Source: Persicitalea sp964500445
GTDB taxonomy: Bacteria; Bacteroidota; Bacteroidia; Cytophagales; Spirosomataceae
Direction: 5' to 3'
DNA length: 64,000 bases
Assembly: GCA_964500445.1 (NCBI GenBank)
Contig: CAZCOG010000023.1
Location: 1-64,000 of the forward strand
Under the pieces are notes generated by a model. The model saw only the letters and a program-made list of their open reading frames with translations, did not search any database and was not told the origin of the DNA. Positions 8,555-15,284 of the stretch are shown here, piece by piece (the stretch's first letter is position 1; the number at the start of each line of letters is the position of its first letter). The position numbers and the translations under genes are program-made.

Positions 8555-9490
8555 ATGAACTCTCTGATTAATGGCATTCACCATGTCACTGCATTGGCAA
8601 GCGATGCGCAACGAAATGTTGATTTCTACGTAAAAATCTTAGGTTTGAGGATGGTTAAAAAAACCATTAACTTCGACGCACCCGATGTGTATCACCTGTA
8701 CTATGGCGATGAAGTCGGCTCACCCGGCACGATCCTGACTTTCTTCCCCTACGCCGGGCTGATGCGCGGCCGCAAAGGAATTGGCCAACTGACTTACACT
8801 GCGTTTTCTATCCCAACGGCTTCGCTGAGTTACTGGATGGATCGCCTGACTCAGTTCAATATTCCGTTCTCCGGTCCGCACCGCCGCTTCGACGAAAACT
8901 ACCTGCGATTCGAGGACTATGACGGTATGGGAGTAGAGTTTGTAGCAACATCAGCCGACTCCCGCCCCGGCTGGGACAACGGAAAGATTCCGGCGGAATA
9001 CGCCGTGCGGGGCTTTCATACCGTATCGCTGAATCAACGAACGGTGGATCGCACCGTGGCCCTGCTCACCGATCCCATGCAGCACACGCTGGTGGCCGAG
9101 GAAAACGGCATTTTTCGCTTTCAGGCCGGGAAAGGCGGACCGGGTAATTTTGTGGATGTAGTCCACGCGCCGCAGGATGTGCGGGCGTTGCAGGGCGCGG
9201 GGTCAGTGCATCACCTGGCATTTTCGACCGATACCGACGAGAGCCAGCTCGAAATCCGTGAGCAGCTTTTGTCGGCGGGCTATCAGCCAACCGAGGTACT
9301 TGATCGCCAGTATTTCCACAGCATCTACTACCGCGAGCCGGGCGGAATCCTGTTCGAGATAGCCACCAACCCACCGGGCTTCGCCGTGGATGAGGCGCCT
9401 GACGCACTGGGTACGGCACTTAAACTACCCGAGTGGTATGAGCCGCGCCGGGCCAAAATTGAAGCAGAATTACCCGAGATAAAAATATAG
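8555..9490 (+). CDS. Ring-cleaving dioxygenase, MhqO/VOC family
   Basis: A 311-residue protein with two tandem VOC domains (about 5-130 and 150-275), the architecture of MhqO/LinE-like extradiol dioxygenases. Candidate iron ligands are the first-domain HHVT near residues 9-10, the second-domain FHTVSLN near residue 152 with HHLAF, and the terminal glutamate in ILFEIATNPPGF. In Bacillus, MhqO acts with MhqD in resistance to hydroquinones, catechols and related electrophiles. The next gene is an MhqD-like esterase and a palindrome precedes this start, supporting the same role. The physiological substrate is inferred only. Confidence 0.82.
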   Translation: MNSLINGIHHVTALASDAQRNVDFYVKILGLRMVKKTINFDAPDVYHLYYGDEVGSPGTILTFFPYAGLMRGRKGIGQLTYTAFSIPTASLSYWMDRLTQFNIPFSGPHRRFDENYLRFEDYDGMGVEFVATSADSRPGWDNGKIPAEYAVRGFHTVSLNQRTVDRTVALLTDPMQHTLVAEENGIFRFQAGKGGPGNFVDVVHAPQDVRALQGAGSVHHLAFSTDTDESQLEIREQLLSAGYQPTEVLDRQYFHSIYYREPGGILFEIATNPPGFAVDEAPDALGTALKLPEWYEPRRAKIEAELPEIKI

Positions 9491-9514
9491 GGAAAAAGCA
9501 GAAAAGGAGAATGG

Positions 9515-9555
9515 ATAAAAGTTCTTCGACCTCCCGGCGGTCAAAGAACTTTTAT
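9515..9555. promoter_or_regulatory. Long hairpin between the dioxygenase and esterase genes
   Basis: A 17-bp stem (9515-9531 against 9539-9555, one mismatch) encloses a 7-nt loop TCCCGGC. It lies 25 bp after the dioxygenase stop and 32 bp before the esterase start. It has no clean T-run on the plus strand, so it may be an imperfect terminator or attenuator, or an mRNA-stabilising structure at the 3' end of the first message. Confidence 0.5.
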
Positions 9556-9587
9556 CAGTTTATTGAACATAAATTAAAGGAAAGAAC

Positions 9588-10229
9588 ATGAACTTGCAGC
9601 ACAATTCCAATAACATCGTTATCAAAGGTACACCGCTCGAAACTGCTCAAAAAGCGATGCTGATGCTCCATGGGCGCGGCGCATCGGCGCAGGATATCCT
9701 GTCGTTGACCGACTATCTGGAAAGAGAAGACTGCGCGTATATTGCCCCGCAAGCCACGCAAAGTACCTGGTACCCCTACTCCTTCATGGCCCCCATCGAA
9801 GCGAACGAGCCGGGACTTTCCTCTGCCCTGGAAGTAATCGGGTCGATTGTAGCGAGACTGCACGACGAGTTCAACTTTGCTTACGAAAATATATTTTTGC
9901 TGGGATTTTCGCAGGGCGCGTGCTTAACTTTGGAGTATGTCGCCCGGAACCCGCAACGCTTTGGCGGGGTTTTTGGACTAAGCGGCGGCCTGATCGGCCC
10001 CGAAAATCAACTACCGGAGTATACGGGAGAACTGAATCAGATGCCTGTTTTTCTGGGTTGCAGTGATGTTGATCCGCACATTCCAAAAGCACGGGTACTT
10101 GAGTCAGAGCAAGTTTTTAAAGGGTTGAACGCAAACGTTGTAACAAAACTTTATAAAAATTTCCCGCATAGCGTCAACGATGATGAAATAGAAATTGTTA
10201 GCAATATACTTGCTACTGGTAGTTTTTGA
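9588..10229 (+). CDS. Carboxylesterase/phospholipase family, MhqD-like
   Basis: A 213-residue alpha/beta hydrolase of the carboxylesterase/phospholipase 2 family. The nucleophile is S108 in GFSQGA, the acid probably D162 in DVDPHIP, and the histidine H194 in NFPHSV. The oxyanion region is LMLHGRGAS near residue 27. Homologues next to MhqO-type dioxygenases are called MhqD and belong to the quinone/hydroquinone response. The substrate is unknown; esters produced in aromatic breakdown are a guess from context. It follows the dioxygenase by about 100 bp. Confidence 0.82.
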   Translation: MNLQHNSNNIVIKGTPLETAQKAMLMLHGRGASAQDILSLTDYLEREDCAYIAPQATQSTWYPYSFMAPIEANEPGLSSALEVIGSIVARLHDEFNFAYENIFLLGFSQGACLTLEYVARNPQRFGGVFGLSGGLIGPENQLPEYTGELNQMPVFLGCSDVDPHIPKARVLESEQVFKGLNANVVTKLYKNFPHSVNDDEIEIVSNILATGSF

Positions 10230-10312
10230 GAAACATCCTCCAAAGGATTTAGCACCGCATACGTACTATCAACCGCACAGCCGGTACTTTCTCCACTATT
10301 AACTAAATAAGA

Positions 10313-10609
10313 ATGTCTCAATTCATGGTTGAAATACAGCTCCCCGGTACGATGACCGACGATTTTGCCCGCCGGGTTCCGGCACAGCGGCAAATGGTCA
10401 ATGATCTCATGGAGCAAGGAAAGCTCACCTCCTACGCCCTCACGACCGACCGCACCAAGCTTTGGTGCGTATTCAAGGCCGAAAGCGAAATCGAGGTGAT
10501 GAACTTGATGTCGGAGTTTCCGCTAATCGATTACATGACTCCCACTATCTCAGAACTGATGTTCAATAACGTCGTGGCTTTGCGGCTGCCGTTGTTTTCA
10601 TTGAATTGA
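10313..10609 (+). CDS. Muconolactone delta-isomerase-like protein
   Basis: A 98-residue protein resembling the small ferredoxin-like muconolactone isomerase family: it opens with MVEIQLPG, continues with ARRVPAQRQMVNDLMEQGKL, and has the typical FPLIDYMTPTISEL near the C terminus. True muconolactone isomerases act in the beta-ketoadipate pathway, but many family members have no proven reaction. Its position directly after an MhqO-like dioxygenase and MhqD-like esterase supports a role with aromatic or quinone compounds. It is followed by a strong terminator, which suggests the end of this transcription unit. Confidence 0.65.
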   Translation: MSQFMVEIQLPGTMTDDFARRVPAQRQMVNDLMEQGKLTSYALTTDRTKLWCVFKAESEIEVMNLMSEFPLIDYMTPTISELMFNNVVALRLPLFSLN

Positions 10610-10634
10610 GTTTTTTGAGTACCTGATTTCCCAG

Positions 10635-10667
10635 AACCCTTCCCGTTTTTGGCGGGAAGGGTTTTTG
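10635..10667 (+). terminator. Rho-independent terminator
   Basis: AACCCTTCCCG (10635-10645) pairs perfectly with CGGGAAGGGTT (10653-10663) around a 7-nt loop, followed by a T-run. It ends the dioxygenase-esterase-isomerase unit and separates it from the RNase gene. Confidence 0.85.
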
Positions 10668-10700
10668 GGTACTTTTGGCTTCCAATTTTTACCTGACACA

Positions 10701-11246
10701 ATGCTTTTTCTTCGTAGATATAATTTTCGTCCTTTCCTGACCCGGCTTATCTTTTGGCTGGGCTGGGCAACGCTCGGCCTGGCTACTTTTGGCTGCCGTT
10801 CTGATACCGACACGAATACCTCGGAACCCGCCGGTCTCACGGAAGCCATCGTTTCCGACACTGTTCAACGCGATCCGGCCCCGGTGGATATCCCCGTAGC
10901 CCGCGACTCTACGGCACCCAAAGCCCCCGCCGTGCGTACCAGCAAGCAGGAGACCATTCCGCCGAAGGTGTTTGAAGTACTGGACTACATACGTAAGAAT
11001 GACCGTGCCCCCGAGGGATACGTGGGAGGTCGCAAGTTTGGTAATTTTGAAAAACTACTTCCCCAGAAAACGCCCGGTGGCAAGCCTATCCAATATCGGG
11101 AGTGGGACGTAAACCCCAAAAAGGAGGGCCAGGACCGTGGCTCTGAGCGGCTGGTGACGGGATCGGATGAGCGCGCCTGGTTTACGCGTGATCATTATAA
11201 CTCGTTTGTGGAGGTAAAAAAGAAGAAGGCTGTTTTGGAACAATAG
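10701..11246 (+). CDS. Barnase-type ribonuclease, predicted lipoprotein
   Basis: A 181-residue exported ribonuclease of the barnase (N1/T1) family, cleaving RNA after guanosine. The N terminus is a long lipoprotein-type signal ending ...LATFGC at Cys32, then a low-complexity Thr/Pro/Ala linker (35-85), then the catalytic domain (86-175). All three barnase catalytic residues appear conserved: E134 in QYREWDVNP, R150 in GSERL, and H165 in RDHYNSF. I start at the ATG at 10701, because the upstream TTG extension runs into the terminator. A barstar gene follows 61 bp later. Surface anchoring by lipid is unusual for barnase, which is normally freely secreted. The lipobox is relaxed (-3 Thr, -2 Phe), so a plain signal peptide or anchor is possible. 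Confidence 0.85.
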   Translation: MLFLRRYNFRPFLTRLIFWLGWATLGLATFGCRSDTDTNTSEPAGLTEAIVSDTVQRDPAPVDIPVARDSTAPKAPAVRTSKQETIPPKVFEVLDYIRKNDRAPEGYVGGRKFGNFEKLLPQKTPGGKPIQYREWDVNPKKEGQDRGSERLVTGSDERAWFTRDHYNSFVEVKKKKAVLEQ

Positions 11247-11307
11247 GCTAAATATTCCTCTTTTGATTCTTTAATAATGACTTTGTTCCCATGACTAATT
11301 TTTTTCG

Positions 11308-11757
11308 ATGAAAAACAATCATTTTCTTTTCATAAGTACCAACACCGACCCCGCAGATTTCTTTCCCGGCTGGCGTATCGCCCGCATCGACGGAAAAGAA
11401 TCGCCTTCAATCAAAACCTTCTACAATCAGCTCGCCGAAGCCCTTGATTTTCCCGATTATTTCGGCCACAACCTCGACTCGCTGGACGAAATGTTGAACG
11501 ATTTGCAGTGGATCAGGGAAGAGAAAATCGTTATTTTCATCAGCAATAGTGAGGATTGGCTGGTGCGGGAAAAAACCAACGAACGGCTGCCCGTGCTCAT
11601 CGACCTCCTGGAAGCCACCGCCGAGGACTGGAAATGGCTGGATGACGACGACGACAGTGATCTGAAGAAAAAAGAACTTCGGATTCTCTTCGAGGATAGC
11701 CCGCGCATCCGCAAACTTCTTGAAGAACAGGAAATTCCCTTCGGGATCGTAGATTAG
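11308..11757 (+). CDS. Barstar family RNase inhibitor
   Basis: A 149-residue cytoplasmic barstar homologue, predicted to bind and block the upstream RNase before export. The core reads YFGHNLDSLDEML (51-63), matching barstar's enzyme-binding helix: D57 corresponds to barstar Asp35, and E61 sits at the Asp39 position. Residue 60 is Asp where barstar has Trp38. The protein is longer than the 89-residue Bacillus barstar, with an acidic segment (DDDDDSDLKK, about 113-122) and a C-terminal extension. No signal peptide. The acidic face fits binding to a basic RNase. Confidence 0.87.
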   Translation: MKNNHFLFISTNTDPADFFPGWRIARIDGKESPSIKTFYNQLAEALDFPDYFGHNLDSLDEMLNDLQWIREEKIVIFISNSEDWLVREKTNERLPVLIDLLEATAEDWKWLDDDDDSDLKKKELRILFEDSPRIRKLLEEQEIPFGIVD

Positions 11758-11830
11758 GAAAATGGTTAATGCAGAGCGGTCAAGATTTAATTGGTACTCT
11801 CAGATTTCATTACTTATGCTTCGTCTGATG

Positions 11831-12463
11831 TTAACCGTTGACCGCTAACCGGCTAAGGTCTCGTTTCCACTGAAAGTACCCCATGCCGGCCAAAATCAGG
11901 AATATTGCGTAAAGCAAAGCCGTCAGGTGTAGGTCTTTGTAGATGTACATTCCTACGTAACAGGCATCGGCCACAATCCACACCAGCCAGTTTTCGAGGT
12001 ACTTGCGGGCCATCATCCATTGACCCAGCAAACTGGCCGCAGTCAGCGCCGAATCTACGTAGCTAAGGCTGGCGTCGGTGAAGCGGTTGAGCAGAAAGCC
12101 CCATAACAACGTTGCGGCCACGAACAGGCCGACAAACAGCCCGTAAAGCCGTATCGGTGTCCGGCTCACGGGCAGAGGATTGTGGTTTTTGCCCCCATAA
12201 AGCCACGCCCACCAACCGTAGATACTGGTAAAAAAGTAGTACCCCTGCAAACTCATGTCGGCATAGAGCCGTGCTTCCAGAAAGACGAAGGCGTACAGCA
12301 CGGCATTGATGATTCCGAAAAACCATCCCCATACGTTCTGCTGCGTGTTGAGATAGACGCAGATGGCCCCCGTCACAAAGCCCAGAATCTCCAGTGGCGT
12401 GGTAACGAAACCCGCTAAAGATTGGGATTGGTTGAGCCAATCGGGTATTGCATTTTCACCCAT
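11831..12463 (-). CDS. pnuC: PnuC family vitamin transporter
   Basis: A 210-residue integral membrane protein with about seven hydrophobic helices, of the PnuC family of facilitators that import nicotinamide riboside, thiamine or riboflavin and rely on kinase trapping inside. Family hallmarks include NVWGWFFGIINAVLYA, ARLYADMSLQ and the aromatic YGWWAWLYGG. It starts 9 bp after the cupin gene's stop on the same strand, so the two are probably co-transcribed. Thiamine-specific PnuT is a possibility, since a TPP-controlled TonB receptor lies 3.7 kb away, but no THI box precedes this gene and no kinase gene adjoins it. Confidence 0.8.
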   Translation of the reverse strand: MGENAIPDWLNQSQSLAGFVTTPLEILGFVTGAICVYLNTQQNVWGWFFGIINAVLYAFVFLEARLYADMSLQGYYFFTSIYGWWAWLYGGKNHNPLPVSRTPIRLYGLFVGLFVAATLLWGFLLNRFTDASLSYVDSALTAASLLGQWMMARKYLENWLVWIVADACYVGMYIYKDLHLTALLYAIFLILAGMGYFQWKRDLSRLAVNG

Positions 12464-12472
12464 TCCAGCTGG

Positions 12473-12982
12473 CTACCGCCCAAAATCGTCCTGTACCCGC
12501 ACGATGTCATCCTCATCAGAAGGGTTCGTCGGATTGGTATGCTGCCAGATTTCGGCTACTACGCCGTAGCCATCGGTACCGACCAGGCGGTGGCGCTCGC
12601 CGCATTTAAGATTTACAAGATCGCCAATGGCAAGGGTTTGTAATTCTGTTTGCTCATCGGTGTCGGAAATAACGACGCCCGCCACGCCACCGATGAGTTT
12701 CCAGAGCTCGGCCCGGCGGTGGTGGTACTGCCACGAGAGGCGTTGGTCGGGCGCTACCACCAGAATTTTTGGGCTAAGTTTCTGACCCTCTTCAAAATCT
12801 TCCAGCGAAAGGTGCGGAAAAAACTCAGCAATAAATTGCGCGGCCTGCCTTTCGTCCAAGACAAAAAAACCACCCCACGGGCGTTCAAAATCCTGAGTGG
12901 TAATGTCGAAGCCCTTGCCTTCGATAAAGCTTTGAACGCTGGAAAATACTTCTTTTTTGTCGGTACCGGAGTCGAGTTTCAT
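12473..12982 (-). CDS. Cupin-domain protein, mannose-6-phosphate isomerase type II-like
   Basis: A 169-residue single-domain cupin. It contains ERPWGGFFVLDE near residue 33 (compare the RPWG motif of type II phosphomannose isomerases), the metal-site region LSWQYHHRRAELWKLIGG (about 99-116), and LKCGERHRL as the second cupin motif. Bacteroidota homologues are often labelled phosphoheptose or mannose-6-phosphate isomerase, without proof here. It lacks the nucleotidyltransferase half of bifunctional ManC enzymes. It lies first in a two-gene unit with pnuC, a pairing that does not explain itself. Confidence 0.65.
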   Translation of the reverse strand: MKLDSGTDKKEVFSSVQSFIEGKGFDITTQDFERPWGGFFVLDERQAAQFIAEFFPHLSLEDFEEGQKLSPKILVVAPDQRLSWQYHHRRAELWKLIGGVAGVVISDTDEQTELQTLAIGDLVNLKCGERHRLVGTDGYGVVAEIWQHTNPTNPSDEDDIVRVQDDFGR

Positions 12983-13039
12983 AGGGGACTTTTATAAACG
13001 AAAGTAAAGGTTGATTAAAAAGCAAAGATAACAAACAAG

Positions 13040-13077
13040 AAAAAAGGGCGATGCTTTCTTACAAAAACTACCGCCCT
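13040..13077 (-). terminator. Terminator after ilvE
   Basis: On the minus strand AGGGCGGTAG pairs with CATCGCCCT (6 to 8 bp of stem with a long loop) and is followed by TTTTTT. It lies just downstream of the ilvE stop. The stem is modest. Confidence 0.5.
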
Positions 13078-13099
13078 CTCATCATTTATCATTCACCGC

Positions 13100-14167
13100 T
13101 CAGACCTTCATCGTCCAGCCAAAAGTATCTTCTTCTTTGCCCGTCCGAAGGTCGGTCAGATAGCGGCTCACCCGCGCTACGAAAGAATCTTCCTTTACCG
13201 GGGGTAGTTCGTAGTCGGTCCCCTGGTAACCAATAACCGAGAAAGGTGAAACTACGACTGCCGTTCCCGCGCCGAAAGCGGCTTCGAGACGCCCTTCTTT
13301 CAGCGCCTGGATGACTTCTTTAATATCTACTTTCCGCTCTTCCACCGTCATGCCCCATTGCCGGGCAATTTCAACGATGCTTTTGCGCGTAATTCCGTCC
13401 AGAATCGTGTCGTTGACCGCAGGCGTTACCAGCTTGCCATCTATGACAAACATCACGTTCATGGTGCCGGATTCCTCGACGAAAGTATGTTCTTTGGCGT
13501 CGGTCCAGATGAGCTGATCGTAGCCTTGTTGCTGGGCTAACTTGGTGGGATACAGGGAAGCCGCGTAGTTGCCCGCGCACTTAGCCGCGCCTACGCCGCC
13601 TTCTGCCGCGCGGATATATTGCGTTTCAACCTTTACCTTGGGCGGATTCGCATAATAACTACCTACCGGACAAGTAAAAATGATAAAATAGTACGTATCG
13701 GATGGACGTACGCCCAGGTAAGCATCCGTCGCAAACATATAGGGGCGCACGTAGAGCGAAGTACCCGGTGCAGAAGGTACCCAAGCCGCATCGAGGCGCA
13801 GCAGTTCGGTCAGGCCGCCCATAAAAAGTTCTTCGGGAATGGTGGCCATACACATCCGCTCGGCGGAGCGATTCATGCGCTTCCAGTTGTCGGTCGGACG
13901 GAAAAGAAGTACTTCGCCTTCGTCGTTTTTATAGGCTTTCATGCCCTCGAAAATCGCCTGCCCGTAGTGCAGCGCCGCCGTAACGGGGCTGAGCGACAGA
14001 TCTCCGTAAGGCACGATGCGAGCGTCCTGCCACTCGCCGTCGCGGTACTCGGCAATAAACATGTGGTCGGAGATGTTCCGGCCAAAAACAAGGTTGTTGA
14101 AATCAACCTCCTGCAGGCGCGACTTAGTCGTCGGCTGAATCTCGATTTGTTGGGCTTCGGCGATCAT
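13100..14167 (-). CDS. ilvE: Branched-chain amino acid aminotransferase
   Basis: A 355-residue fold-IV PLP aminotransferase that interconverts Leu, Ile and Val with their 2-oxo acids using glutamate/2-oxoglutarate in the cytoplasm. The Schiff-base lysine is K196 in AAKCAGNYAAS. Other family landmarks are ALHYGQAIFEGMKAY (66-80), RPYMFATD (141-148), FVEESGTMNVMFV and TILDGITRKSI. Length is normal for the BCAT II-like long form. No ilv/leu genes adjoin it. The ATG at 14165-14167 is the only sensible start. Confidence 0.92.
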   Translation of the reverse strand: MIAEAQQIEIQPTTKSRLQEVDFNNLVFGRNISDHMFIAEYRDGEWQDARIVPYGDLSLSPVTAALHYGQAIFEGMKAYKNDEGEVLLFRPTDNWKRMNRSAERMCMATIPEELFMGGLTELLRLDAAWVPSAPGTSLYVRPYMFATDAYLGVRPSDTYYFIIFTCPVGSYYANPPKVKVETQYIRAAEGGVGAAKCAGNYAASLYPTKLAQQQGYDQLIWTDAKEHTFVEESGTMNVMFVIDGKLVTPAVNDTILDGITRKSIVEIARQWGMTVEERKVDIKEVIQALKEGRLEAAFGAGTAVVVSPFSVIGYQGTDYELPPVKEDSFVARVSRYLTDLRTGKEEDTFGWTMKV

Positions 14168-14360
14168 TTATTCAATGGATAATGGACAATGGATTATGAC
14201 CAATGTCAGTTGACCCGTCATCCGGTTTGCGGTTAGAAACGCAATTTAGAGATTATCCAATAATTATTTAAAAAAATTCTTAGTGCAACAATTAATTTTT
14301 TCATTGGGTTAATTAATCAGGCCAAACAACCAGGGAACGGTTTTTATAAGTAGAAATATC

Positions 14361-14368
14361 TATTTTTG
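14361..14368 (+). promoter_or_regulatory. Candidate -7 element TATTTTTG
   Basis: TATTTTTG fits the Bacteroidota -7 consensus TAnnTTTG and lies 67 bp before the metallopeptidase ATG in an AT-rich 268-bp intergenic region. The -33 element is not clear. Confidence 0.4.
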
Positions 14369-14435
14369 AAATTTCAATAACACACCTGCTCAGGTATTCC
14401 TGCAAAAAGTATTAGACATTAAACATCCATAAACT

Positions 14436-15284
14436 ATGCGCTGGCGAGATTTACGAAGAAGTAGCAATGTAGAAGACCGCCGCGGCATGTCGAGCGGGGG
14501 CAAGGTAGCTATTGGCGGTCTGGGGGCGGTCATAGTGGTCGTTCTCGGCCTCCTGACGGGTCAGGATCCATCCGAAATACTTTCTCAGATTCAGGGTTCG
14601 CAAACCGAGCAGCAGGTCGGCACCCGCCAACCCGGCCCGCGTCCCGATGACCAGATGGCTGATTTTGTGACGGCCGTTCTAGGTAGTACCGAGGACGTAT
14701 GGGGCCAAATCTACGCCGATAATGGTGCCCGCTACCAGCAACCCACTTTACAAATATTCGACAACGTTACGCGGGGCGCCTGCGGCGGAGCTTCGGCGGC
14801 AATGGGGCCGTTTTACTGTCCGCTGGATCAAAAAGTTTACATTGACCTGGCTTTCTGCGACTTGCTGCGAGAGCGCTTCAAAGCCCCCGGCGACTTTGCG
14901 GTGGCGTACGTAGTTGCGCACGAAGTGGGCCACCATGTGCAGAACCTAATGGGCATCACTGATCAAATTCAGCAACAGCGTGGCCGGTTGTCCGAAACTG
15001 ACTATAACAAGCTCTCTGTAAAACTGGAATTGCAAGCCGATTTTCTGGCGGGCGTTTGGGCTAATCACGCTCAGGAAATGCAAAACATCCTGGAACCCGG
15101 CGACATCGAAGAGGCCCTGAATGCTGCCAACGCCATCGGCGACGACCGGCTTCAAAAGCAGTCGCAGGGCTACGTAGTACCCGACGCCTTTACGCACGGT
15201 ACTTCACAACAACGTATGTATTGGTTCAAGAAAGGCTACCAAACCGGCGATCTGAGTCAGGGAGAAATCAATGACATCCAGTAA
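14436..15284 (+). CDS. Neutral zinc metallopeptidase, YpfJ family
   Basis: A 282-residue membrane-anchored protein: a basic cytoplasmic start, one transmembrane helix (about 23-42), then the peptidase domain. The zinc motif is HEVGHH at 162-167, preceded by TRGACGGASAAMGPFYCP, which is typical of the YpfJ/KPN_02809 family. A later glutamate in KLELQADFLAGVWA is the likely third zinc ligand. Substrates of the family are not established. Its last 14 bp overlap the SNF2 helicase gene, so translation of the two is probably coupled. Confidence 0.85.
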   Translation: MRWRDLRRSSNVEDRRGMSSGGKVAIGGLGAVIVVVLGLLTGQDPSEILSQIQGSQTEQQVGTRQPGPRPDDQMADFVTAVLGSTEDVWGQIYADNGARYQQPTLQIFDNVTRGACGGASAAMGPFYCPLDQKVYIDLAFCDLLRERFKAPGDFAVAYVVAHEVGHHVQNLMGITDQIQQQRGRLSETDYNKLSVKLELQADFLAGVWANHAQEMQNILEPGDIEEALNAANAIGDDRLQKQSQGYVVPDAFTHGTSQQRMYWFKKGYQTGDLSQGEINDIQ

